Source of the DNA: Ensifer aridi
Lineage (GTDB): Bacteria > Pseudomonadota > Alphaproteobacteria > Rhizobiales > Rhizobiaceae
Length of the DNA stretch: 64,000 nucleotides
Direction of reading: 5' to 3'
Assembly (NCBI RefSeq): GCF_002078505.1
Contig: NZ_LUAV01000031.1
Span: forward strand, 1 to 64,000
The position numbers and the translations under genes are program-made. Below, piece by piece: positions 1-7,419 of this stretch (positions are counted from its first letter, which is position 1; every line of letters begins with the position of its first letter). Under the pieces are notes generated by a model. It saw nothing but the letters and a program-made list of their open reading frames with translations. It ran no database searches and was not told where the DNA came from.

Positions 1-252
1 TTTTCACACAGCCTGGGTCGAAGGGAGCCGTTCCTCACGAGCCCTGTGCGCGGCTTGTTGCGAGGATGTTCACGTTCTGGGCTAAGAGGATCGCATAATG
101 TATCAACGGGAACTCCTTCGCTGCGCAGGCGAGGCAGGCCTGTGAAACCGCATTGGTGAAGCCCTAAGGCGCCTGCTGCTCTTCGCTTCCTTTACATTCG
201 CCCTGGCGATGCTCACACTCGGCGAGGAGAGGGCATCCGTTGGGAGGCGGGC
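1..252. other. Upstream region of the AcoR-type regulator; no gene seen
   Basis: This is the left window edge. I see no convincing coding region. It holds one copy of a roughly 70-bp sequence repeated near 17.85 kb (listed separately) and, just before the first gene, a GGGAGG ribosome binding site at 242-247. Confidence 0.6.
36..107 (+). repeat. 70-bp direct repeat, copy 1, with Xer-like core
   Basis: Three blocks match copy 2 (17849-17918) in the same order and orientation with nearly equal spacing: CACGAGCCC at 36, GATGTTCAC at 65-73 and GATCGCATAATGTATC at 89-104. The last block contains CGCATAATGTAT, identical to the XerC arm plus central spacer of the E. coli dif site, but no XerD arm follows. 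It may be the end or crossover site of a tyrosine-recombinase element; that is inference. No recombinase gene lies nearby. Confidence 0.6.
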
Positions 253-2139
253 ATGTTTTCACATTCCGACCACATCCGTGAGATCGAGCGCGTCGGCCGC
301 GGCCTTCCTGTTAGCCGCGACGATATGGTCGTGAAGTCCTGGCTGCGCTGTCTCGAGCATCACCGGCTCGACCCGGCACAGACCTGTGAAGCCTATATCG
401 TGCCGGAACCGCGGCTCAAGGAGCACCGCCAGCAATCGGAGGATCTCATCAACATAGCCCGCTCCGGGCTCGAGCACCTGTTCCGGCAGGTAGCGGGGCA
501 AAACTACGTGCTGCTGCTTTCCGACCGGCAGGGCGTGACGGTCGAGTTCCTCGGCGATCCGCTCTTCGACAACAACCTGCGCAAGGCCGGCCTCTATCTC
601 GGCTCGGAATGGTCGGAATGGCGCGCCGGAACCTGTGCCGTCGGCGCCTGCCTCGAGACGGGGGAGGCGTTGACGATCCATCAGACCGACCACTTCGACA
701 ACACCCATACGCCGCTCTCTTGCACGGCGGCGCCGATCTACGACGCGCGCGGCGAGCTTTCCGCCGTCCTCGACATTTCGCTCTTGAGTTCGCCGATCCA
801 GAAGGCGAGCCAGAACCTCGCACTGCATCTCGTCACCGCGACCGCAAGGCGCATCGAGCTTGCCAACCTCATGGCCCAGGCGCCGCATCAATGGGTGCTG
901 CGCTTCTCCCGCTCGCCGGAATTCCTCGACGTCGACCCGGAGGCGGCGATCTCAATTGACGGCCTCGGGCGCATCGCCGGCATGACCCACGGCGGGGCGA
1001 AGATCCTGGCGCGCTCGACCGGGCTCGACTGGCGCGATCCGCGCCAGCTTATCGGCGAGCCGGTATCGCGCTTCTTCGACATGGAGATCGACGACCTCCC
1101 CGATCTTACGCGTCGGCGTCCGACGCAGGAGCGGCTCGTCTTCGCCCGCGACGGCAATGCACTCTTCGCCCATGCGATCGAGCCGCATTCCCGCACCCGC
1201 GCTCCGGCCGTCTCGCGCGAGCAGATTCCGCCGCCCTTGCGCCGGCTCGGCGGCGATGCGCCCGAGATCGTGTCGCTTCAGGTCAAGGCGACGAAGCTTG
1301 CGCGCACGGGCCTGCCGATCCTCATCCAGGGCGAGACCGGGACCGGCAAGGAACATCTGGCACGCGCCATCCACGAGGGCAGCGGCCTCAAGGGCCAATT
1401 CGTCGCGATCAATTGCGCGGCAATCCCCGAGCAATTGATCGAGAGCGAGCTCTTCGGTTACCTGCCGGGCGCCTTTACCGGCGCCTCCGCCAAGGGCCGC
1501 AAAGGCCTGATCGAACAGGCCGACGGCGGCACGCTCTTCCTCGACGAGATCGGCGACATGCCGCTAGTCCTGCAAAGCCGGCTCTTGCGCGTGCTTGCCG
1601 AGGCCGAAGTGCTGCCGGTCGGGGCAAGCGTGCCGCGTCCGGTGCAGATCCGCGTCGTCTCGGCCTCGCACCGGCCCTTGCAGACGCTCGTCGCCCAAGG
1701 GGCTTTCCGCGAGGATCTTTATTATCGTCTTAACGCCGCGACGCTGTCGCTTCCGGCGCTCAGAGACAGGCCGGACTTCGAGTGGATCGTGGCTCAGATC
1801 CTGGCGCGGCATTCCTATGGCGAGCGCGAATTGACGCTCTCTCCTGCGGCGCTCGTCGCGCTCAAGTCGCACGATTGGCCCGGCAACATCCGCGAACTCG
1901 ATAACGCCATCGCCGTCGGCGCCGCGCTCGCCGAAAACGGCGTCGTGGAGATTGGCGATTTGCCGGACCACCTCGTCGCGAAGGCCGGGGCTGCCGGTAT
2001 GGGCGAACCCGGTGCGGCCCTGGGCCTGATGCTGTCGGCCTGCGGCTGGAACATCTCCGAGGCCGCGCGAAGGCTAGGCCTCGATCGTTCGACGGTGCAT
2101 CGGCAGATCAAGCGCTATCGCCTCAAGCAGAAACACTGA
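253..2139 (+). CDS. Sigma54-dependent activator of the AcoR family
   Basis: A 628-residue bacterial enhancer-binding protein that would remodel sigma54 RNA polymerase by ATP hydrolysis. The N-terminal part (about 70-220) is the GAF-type sensing region seen in AcoR relatives. The AAA+ domain has Walker A GETGTGKE (about 360), the sigma54-contacting GAFTGA loop (about 406) and Walker B TLFLDEIGD (about 428). A Fis-type helix-turn-helix closes the protein (about 604-625). The start follows GGGAGG at 242-247. The next two genes are preceded by a textbook sigma54 promoter, so they are the likely targets. The inducer is unknown; relatives respond to acetoin or other small ketones and alcohols. Confidence 0.93.
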   Translation: MFSHSDHIREIERVGRGLPVSRDDMVVKSWLRCLEHHRLDPAQTCEAYIVPEPRLKEHRQQSEDLINIARSGLEHLFRQVAGQNYVLLLSDRQGVTVEFLGDPLFDNNLRKAGLYLGSEWSEWRAGTCAVGACLETGEALTIHQTDHFDNTHTPLSCTAAPIYDARGELSAVLDISLLSSPIQKASQNLALHLVTATARRIELANLMAQAPHQWVLRFSRSPEFLDVDPEAAISIDGLGRIAGMTHGGAKILARSTGLDWRDPRQLIGEPVSRFFDMEIDDLPDLTRRRPTQERLVFARDGNALFAHAIEPHSRTRAPAVSREQIPPPLRRLGGDAPEIVSLQVKATKLARTGLPILIQGETGTGKEHLARAIHEGSGLKGQFVAINCAAIPEQLIESELFGYLPGAFTGASAKGRKGLIEQADGGTLFLDEIGDMPLVLQSRLLRVLAEAEVLPVGASVPRPVQIRVVSASHRPLQTLVAQGAFREDLYYRLNAATLSLPALRDRPDFEWIVAQILARHSYGERELTLSPAALVALKSHDWPGNIRELDNAIAVGAALAENGVVEIGDLPDHLVAKAGAAGMGEPGAALGLMLSACGWNISEAARRLGLDRSTVHRQIKRYRLKQKH

Positions 2140-2191
2140 GCGTCTTCGCCCTGCAACAGATCGACCGCAACAGCTGTGGCAGTCGCATCAC

Positions 2192-2208
2192 CTGGCGCGA
2201 CACGCCAG
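2192..2208. promoter_or_regulatory. Inverted repeat, possible activator site
   Basis: CTGGCG and CGCCAG (2192-2197, 2203-2208) flank five bases. It lies about 50 bp upstream of the sigma54 promoter, where enhancer-binding proteins often bind, and about 50 bp after the activator gene. With no T-run it is less likely to be a terminator. Confidence 0.4.
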
Positions 2209-2255
2209 CCCCTCCCTACTTTTGAAAACACTGCATTTTCCCGGCGTTCCGACTC

Positions 2256-2271
2256 TGGCACGGCCATTGCA
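2256..2271 (+). promoter_or_regulatory. Sigma54 (-24/-12) promoter
   Basis: TGGCACGGCCATTGCA matches the sigma54 consensus TGGCAC-N5-TTGCA exactly: GG at 2257-2258 and GC at 2269-2270, ten bases apart. Transcription should start near 2282, giving a leader of about 27 nt before the dehydrogenase ATG at 2309. Confidence 0.9.
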
Positions 2272-2308
2272 GGTTGCTGCTAAAGCATAGCAGCGATCGG
2301 GAGGAAAC

Positions 2309-3382
2309 ATGCGAGCGCTCAGATTCCATGCGGCGAAGGACCTACGGATCGAAGACATCCCGGCACCCGGCGAGCCGGCCGCCGGCCAGGTACTGATCCG
2401 AAACCGATTTGTCGGCATCTGCGGCACAGACCTGCACGAATATGCTTACGGCCCGATCTTCATTCCGAAGGAGCCGCATCCTTTTACCGGCGCCCACGGG
2501 CCTCAGGTCCTCGGCCACGAGTTCGGCGGCGTGGTCGAGGCCGTCGGCGAGGGCGTGACCTCAGTTCGCGCCGGCGACCGCGTTTCGGTGCAGCCGCTGA
2601 TCATGCCGCGCGCCGGCGACTATTTCGCCGATCGGGGTCTGTTTCACTTGAGTACCGATCTGGCGCTTGCGGGCTTGAGCTGGCTCTCCGGCGGCATGGC
2701 CGAATACGCGCTCCTCAACGAGTACAATGTCGAGAAGATCCCGGACGGGATGACGGACGAGGAGGCGGCACTTGTCGAGCCAAGCGCGGTTGCGGTCTAC
2801 GCCTGCGATCGCGGCGGCGTCACGGCCAGCAGCAGCGTGCTCGTCACCGGCGCCGGTCCGATTGGCGTTCTGACGCTGCTTGCCGCACGCGCAGCCGGTG
2901 CCGCACAGCTCTTCGTTTCTGACATTAATGATGCCCGGCTCGAGTTCGCGGCATCGATCATGCCGGGTCTGACAGCGATAAATCCGCAGCGAGGCAGCCC
3001 GGGCGCGATGGTACGTGCCCTGACGGAGGGTAAGGTTGGCTGCGACGTCGCCATCGAGTGCGTCGGTAACGAGCACGCGCTCAAGGCCTGCGTCGATGCG
3101 GTGCGCAAGCAGGGTGTCGTCGTTCAGACGGGGCTGCATCCGCATGAAAACCCGCTCGACTGGTTCCAGGTCACCTTCAAGGACATCGATCTGCGCGGCT
3201 CCTGGGCCTATCCGACGCACTACTGGCCGCGGGTCATCCGCTTGATCGCCTCGGGCCTCTTGCCGGCGAAGCGGGTCGTCACCGGGCGTATCACCCTCGA
3301 CCGGGCCGTGCCGGAGGGTTTCGACGCGCTTCTCGATCCGAGCGGCAAGCACCTGAAGATCCTGATCGATCTCATGAAGTGA
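2309..3382 (+). CDS. Zinc-type medium-chain dehydrogenase (2,3-butanediol/alcohol dehydrogenase-like)
   Basis: A 357-residue MDR-family NAD(P)-dependent oxidoreductase, resembling 2,3-butanediol dehydrogenases by sequence and by its AcoR-type neighbour. Catalytic zinc ligands are visible: Cys38 in GICGTD and His70-Glu71 in GHEFGG. A Rossmann motif (VTGAGPIGVL) lies near 180-190. The four-cysteine structural-zinc lobe usual near residues 90-115 is absent; that stretch has no cysteines. A GGGAGGA ribosome binding site precedes the ATG, downstream of the sigma54 promoter. It should be co-transcribed with the monooxygenase 63 bp further on. The exact alcohol substrate cannot be read from sequence. 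Confidence 0.88.
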   Translation: MRALRFHAAKDLRIEDIPAPGEPAAGQVLIRNRFVGICGTDLHEYAYGPIFIPKEPHPFTGAHGPQVLGHEFGGVVEAVGEGVTSVRAGDRVSVQPLIMPRAGDYFADRGLFHLSTDLALAGLSWLSGGMAEYALLNEYNVEKIPDGMTDEEAALVEPSAVAVYACDRGGVTASSSVLVTGAGPIGVLTLLAARAAGAAQLFVSDINDARLEFAASIMPGLTAINPQRGSPGAMVRALTEGKVGCDVAIECVGNEHALKACVDAVRKQGVVVQTGLHPHENPLDWFQVTFKDIDLRGSWAYPTHYWPRVIRLIASGLLPAKRVVTGRITLDRAVPEGFDALLDPSGKHLKILIDLMK

Positions 3383-3445
3383 GCATGCATCGCCGCGAGC
3401 GGATGAGGAGCCGCCCGTGCCAATCCAAGCAAAAAGGAGGAGACT

Positions 3446-5248
3446 ATGCTTGAAGAAAGTCCCGGCATCCGTATCGACACCGCGCTTGCCAAGCTCGGCA
3501 AAGCCCTTGAACGCGGCGACATCGACGCAGCCGTTAACCTGTTCCAGGCCGATTGTTACTGGCGCGACCTCGTCGCCTTCACCTGGAACATCAGGACGTT
3601 GGAAGGACAGGACCAGATCCGCGACATGTTATCGAGCCAGCTGGCAGCCATCAAGCCGGCGCGCTTCCGCCAGGACGAGAAGGAACCGGCAAGTGCCAGC
3701 GACGGGTTGACCGAAGGCTGGTTCGAATTCGAAACCGAGGTGGCGCGCGGTTACGGCCATATTCGTCTGAAGAACGGTTTGATATGGACGCTCCTGACGA
3801 CGATGACGGAGCTCAAAGGGCATGAAGAGCCGAAGGGCTTCAGGCGGCCGCTCGGCGCCGAGCACGGCCACGATCCCGACCGCAAGACGTGGAAGGAGAA
3901 GCGCGAAAGCGAGGCGGCGGAACTCGGCTACGAAACCCAGCCCTATGTCGTCATCATCGGCGGCGGCCAGGGCGGCATCGCGCTCGGTGCCCGCCTCCGG
4001 CAACTGAACGTACCGACGATCATCATCGAGAAGAACGAGCGACCGGGCGACAGCTGGCGCAAGCGTTACAAGTCGCTCTGCCTGCACGACCCGGTGTGGT
4101 ACGACCACCTGCCCTATATCCCCTTCCCGGAAACCTGGCCGGTGTTTGCGCCGAAGGACAAGATCGGCGACTGGCTGGAGATGTACACCAAGGTGATGGA
4201 GCTCAACTATTGGACCTCGACCACCTGCAAGTCGGCGCAACACGACGAGGCGAAGAAGGCATGGAAAGTCGTCGTCGAGCGTAACGGCGAGGAGCTGGTC
4301 CTGCGGCCGAAACAACTTGTTCTGGCGACCGGCATGTCGGGCAAGCCGAACGTCCCGAAACTGAGGGGCCAAAATATTTTCCGCGGCGAGCAGCAGCATT
4401 CCTCGCAGCATCCCGGTCCCGACGCCTATCGCGACAAGAAGGTGGTGGTCATCGGTTCCAACAATTCCGCGCACGACATCTGCGCAGCGCTTTGGGAAGG
4501 CGGTGCGGACGTGACGATGGTGCAGCGATCGTCGACGCACATCGTCCGCTCCGACACGCTGATGGAGATCGGCCTCGGCGACCTCTATTCCGAGCGGGCG
4601 GTCGCCGCCGGCATGACGACGCGCAAAGCCGACCTGATCTTCGCCTCGCTGCCCTACCGGATCATGCACGAGTTTCAGATCCCGCTCTACGAGAAGATGC
4701 GCGAGCGCGACGCTAAGTTCTACGCGGATCTGGAAAAGGCCGGCTTCATGCTCGACTGGGGCGCCGACGGTTCCGGCCTGTTCATGAAATATCTGCGCCG
4801 CGGTTCCGGCTATTACATCGATGTCGGCGCCTGCGATCTCGTCATCGACGGCAGCATCAAGCTGAAATCGGGCTCCGACGTCAGTCATCTGACCGAGGAC
4901 GCGGTGGTCTTGAAGGACGGCACAGAGCTTCCCGCCGATCTCGTTGTCTATGCCACCGGATATGGTTCCATGAACGGCTGGGCCGCCGACCTCATCTCCA
5001 AGGAGGTCGCCGACAAGGTCGGCAAGGTCTGGGGGCTCGGTTCCGACACGCCGAAGGACCCCGGTCCCTGGGAGGGCGAGCAGCGCAACATGTGGAAGCC
5101 GACGCAGCAGGAGGCGCTCTGGTTCCACGGCGGAAACCTGCACCAGTCGCGGCACTATTCGCAGTATCTTTCGCTGCAATTGAAGGCCCGCGCCGAAGGT
5201 ATTTCGACCCCGGTGTACGGCTTGCAGGAGCGTCACCATTTCTCTTAA
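3446..5248 (+). CDS. SnoaL-like domain fused to an FMO/Baeyer-Villiger-like flavoprotein
   Basis: A 600-residue cytoplasmic flavoprotein. Residues 1-150 resemble the SnoaL/NTF2 cone fold. The remainder has a FAD-binding GGGQGG motif (about 171-176), a second dinucleotide site IGSNNSAHD (about 336) for NADPH, and a sequence near 310 (FRGEQQHSSQH) placed like the FMO/BVMO fingerprint FxGxxxHxxxW/Y but with variant ends. An AAAGGAGGAGA ribosome binding site precedes it. As the second gene of a sigma54 operon behind an alcohol dehydrogenase, it could oxidise the ketone produced by that enzyme; this pairing is inference. Confidence 0.87.
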   Translation: MLEESPGIRIDTALAKLGKALERGDIDAAVNLFQADCYWRDLVAFTWNIRTLEGQDQIRDMLSSQLAAIKPARFRQDEKEPASASDGLTEGWFEFETEVARGYGHIRLKNGLIWTLLTTMTELKGHEEPKGFRRPLGAEHGHDPDRKTWKEKRESEAAELGYETQPYVVIIGGGQGGIALGARLRQLNVPTIIIEKNERPGDSWRKRYKSLCLHDPVWYDHLPYIPFPETWPVFAPKDKIGDWLEMYTKVMELNYWTSTTCKSAQHDEAKKAWKVVVERNGEELVLRPKQLVLATGMSGKPNVPKLRGQNIFRGEQQHSSQHPGPDAYRDKKVVVIGSNNSAHDICAALWEGGADVTMVQRSSTHIVRSDTLMEIGLGDLYSERAVAAGMTTRKADLIFASLPYRIMHEFQIPLYEKMRERDAKFYADLEKAGFMLDWGADGSGLFMKYLRRGSGYYIDVGACDLVIDGSIKLKSGSDVSHLTEDAVVLKDGTELPADLVVYATGYGSMNGWAADLISKEVADKVGKVWGLGSDTPKDPGPWEGEQRNMWKPTQQEALWFHGGNLHQSRHYSQYLSLQLKARAEGISTPVYGLQERHHFS

Positions 5249-5255
5249 TCGGTAA

Positions 5256-5285
5256 ACGCCAGCCGGCCATAACCTCGGCTGGCGT
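5256..5285 (+). terminator. Hairpin after the flavoprotein operon
   Basis: A perfect 10-bp stem (ACGCCAGCCG at 5256-5265, CGGCTGGCGT at 5276-5285) with a 10-nt loop lies eight bases after the stop codon. The following bases are only moderately T-rich, so termination may be partial. Confidence 0.65.
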
Positions 5286-6186
5286 GCCACTTTCGTTCTT
5301 AAATTAAACTCCAATCGCTCTTGGTGGTGGACACGGCAGGACCCAGACGTGAACCGATTTCAATGGGGTCGGCAGTTCGATTCTCTTCAAGGCGATGGAT
5401 AGGAGTTTAGATTCCGGACTGGCAGCCATGTTCCCGGGTCCGATCGTCTCAGTAGGGCGGGGAGGGTCGCGCCGCTGCGGCCATGGCGAATGGCCGCGAT
5501 GCGGACTAAGCGGTCGTCGCCAAGCCGATTGCCGGATGACGTGTTTGGGGCCGCAGGCGGTCGCTCTGCTACAAGAACACGCAATGCGAAAAGCGGACCC
5601 TGAGTGCTGGGCGCCAACGTCTGGGTGGGCGGTTGCAGGCTCCAGGCTAGACATCGTGAAAGAAGGGGTGGCAGGAAGAAAGACGAAATCACCCTCCTCG
5701 AGCACGACCGTGCTACCGGACATGGTCTGACTATAGCTAGCTTAGTCAGCTCTGAACGTTAGTTTTCCTCCTCGAGCGCCACAGCCAAGATTAGTCAGGC
5801 AGCCTGCGGCGAGAGTCGCCAAAAAGAGGGTAAAGCAAAAGCTCCAAGCGCTTTCCCGAGCAGTAAGCCCTGTTTGAGCCGGCGGATTTGCACCTGACCA
5901 TACCAGATGAGGCAGCAGCCAGGACGATCAGTCCGGCTGCGTTGCCTACCACCTCCTGTCGCCGAGCGCCTTCTACACTCCTCACTGATACCAGTCACAG
6001 TGATTGGTGCAATCCTGCCAAGGTGGCTCGTCGCCAGCCCACCGATGCTATCAATGCACTTGAGCCGCCTAACAGCCGTAACGTTTCTTAACGCGATGAC
6101 ATACCTGCCAACCCCCGGATCGCTATCATCTGATCAGGATCATCCGAAGGCGCACATGCCGGTGGATCAAACTGAAGGTCGTATTC
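5286..6186. other. Gene-poor stretch with regulator debris
   Basis: No intact gene seen in these 900 bp. The part at 5600-5723 carries a decayed AraC cupin fragment (separate entry). From 5724 to the efflux start at 6187 I found no recognisable coding sequence, repeat or RNA. Confidence 0.5.
5600..5723 (-). pseudogene. AraC-type cupin domain remnant
   Basis: Reading down from 5723 the minus strand encodes VLEEGDFVFLPATPSFTMSS, typical of the cupin (AraC_binding/cupin_6) half of AraC regulators such as the one at 16386-17366. After about 40 residues the similarity stops, and the downstream reading frames show no DNA-binding half. I read it as a fragment of a lost regulator. The boundaries are approximate. 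Confidence 0.45.
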
Positions 6187-7419
6187 ATGGGTGGGATATC
6201 CCGATCACTCTTTTCCAGCCTGCGTCCGGTCATCGGCGCGCTGTCTCTCTGGCTTGCTTTCGTCCCGGCCGCACAGTCCGACGAGCAGATGCCCGTCACC
6301 GTCGTCGTTGCCCGTCAGGATGACATTATCGAAAGGGTGCCCGTCGTCGGCTCGCTGATCGCGCGGGAGGAAATCGAGGTTCACCCCTTCGTTCAAGCAC
6401 GGGCGATCGAGCATATCCTGGTCGAGATTGGCCAGAGGGTTGAAAAGGGCCAGCCGCTTGCGGTTCTCGACACGACCGAAGCGGTGATGCTGCTCGGCAA
6501 GAACGAAGTAAGCCTCCTGCGCGCCCGCGCCGCCGTCGAGGTGGAAGCGAGCAAGCTTGAGGTAGCCGCGGTGACCGAGGCGGAAACCCGCAAAAATTTG
6601 GAACGCAGCCGTGCGCTGCAGCCGAAGGGAGCCGTGTCGCAGCAAGTTCTCGACCAACACCAAAACACCCATGCCCGCGCACTGGCGGAACTGGGTCTCG
6701 CGCGGCAGTCGCTTCAGCTTGCCGAAGCCGACGCGGAACTGATCGTCCGCGAGCGCCGCGAGATAGAGCTCACGATCGAACGCAGCACGGTGAAGGCGCC
6801 GGATGCCGGGTTGGTTTTAAAGAGAAGCGCGCGCATTGGCGCGATGCCTTCGAGCTCCGCCAGTCCGCTCTTTGTCATCGCCAAGAACGCGGCAATCGAA
6901 TTCGTCGCTCAAGTCACTGAGACGAGCTTCATGCAGCTTGAAGAGGGCATGCGGGCGGAAATCTCGCTTTCGGGGCATGACCGTCCGCTCAGCGGCACGC
7001 TGCGGCTGAACGCGGCGGAACTGGATCCGACGACCCGCAGCGGCGAAGTGCGCATTGAACTCGACGAGACCGCAGGGCTGAAGCCGGGCGCCTTCGCCCG
7101 CGGCAGCATCTACGCCTCGGCGCGCCGCAACATTCTCCTTCCTGGCAGCGCGGTGAAGACCGCGAGCGGTGCAAGCAGCGTTCTCGTCGTCAAGGAGGGT
7201 GTCGTCGATGTCCGCCCGGTAACCGTCGGCGCGCGTCAGGACGGGCTAGTCGAGATTGTCGACGGCGTCAGCGACGGAGAGATGGTGGTCTTGAAATCCG
7301 GAAGCTTCCTGAAGGCCGACGAGAAGGTCCGCCCGGTTATCGCCACCTCGGTCCAGCCCTCCGCAAGCAATCTCGCAGCCGCCCTTCCCACGTCCGAAAC
7401 AACCGGAGCGATCCAGTGA
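6187..7419 (+). CDS. RND efflux periplasmic adaptor (membrane fusion protein)
   Basis: A 410-residue HlyD/AcrA-family adaptor that would link the inner-membrane pump to an outer-membrane channel. A signal peptide covers about residues 1-29 (hydrophobic ALSLWLAFVPAAQS). Then come the two lipoyl half-motifs around a helical hairpin (about 90-200) and the beta-barrel region. AAGGTCG precedes the ATG. The stop codon overlaps the pump start as ATGA (7416-7419), indicating translational coupling. No outer-membrane channel gene lies in the window, so a TolC-like protein would be needed from elsewhere. Confidence 0.9.
   Translation: MGGISRSLFSSLRPVIGALSLWLAFVPAAQSDEQMPVTVVVARQDDIIERVPVVGSLIAREEIEVHPFVQARAIEHILVEIGQRVEKGQPLAVLDTTEAVMLLGKNEVSLLRARAAVEVEASKLEVAAVTEAETRKNLERSRALQPKGAVSQQVLDQHQNTHARALAELGLARQSLQLAEADAELIVRERREIELTIERSTVKAPDAGLVLKRSARIGAMPSSSASPLFVIAKNAAIEFVAQVTETSFMQLEEGMRAEISLSGHDRPLSGTLRLNAAELDPTTRSGEVRIELDETAGLKPGAFARGSIYASARRNILLPGSAVKTASGASSVLVVKEGVVDVRPVTVGARQDGLVEIVDGVSDGEMVVLKSGSFLKADEKVRPVIATSVQPSASNLAAALPTSETTGAIQ

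Noticed and set aside
3629-5314. Long minus-strand open frame opposite the SnoaL-FMO gene
   Set aside because: It is the antisense shadow of a GC-rich gene. The plus strand carries clear FAD and NADPH motifs, while the minus frame shows only Arg/His/Leu-rich composition with no family motif.
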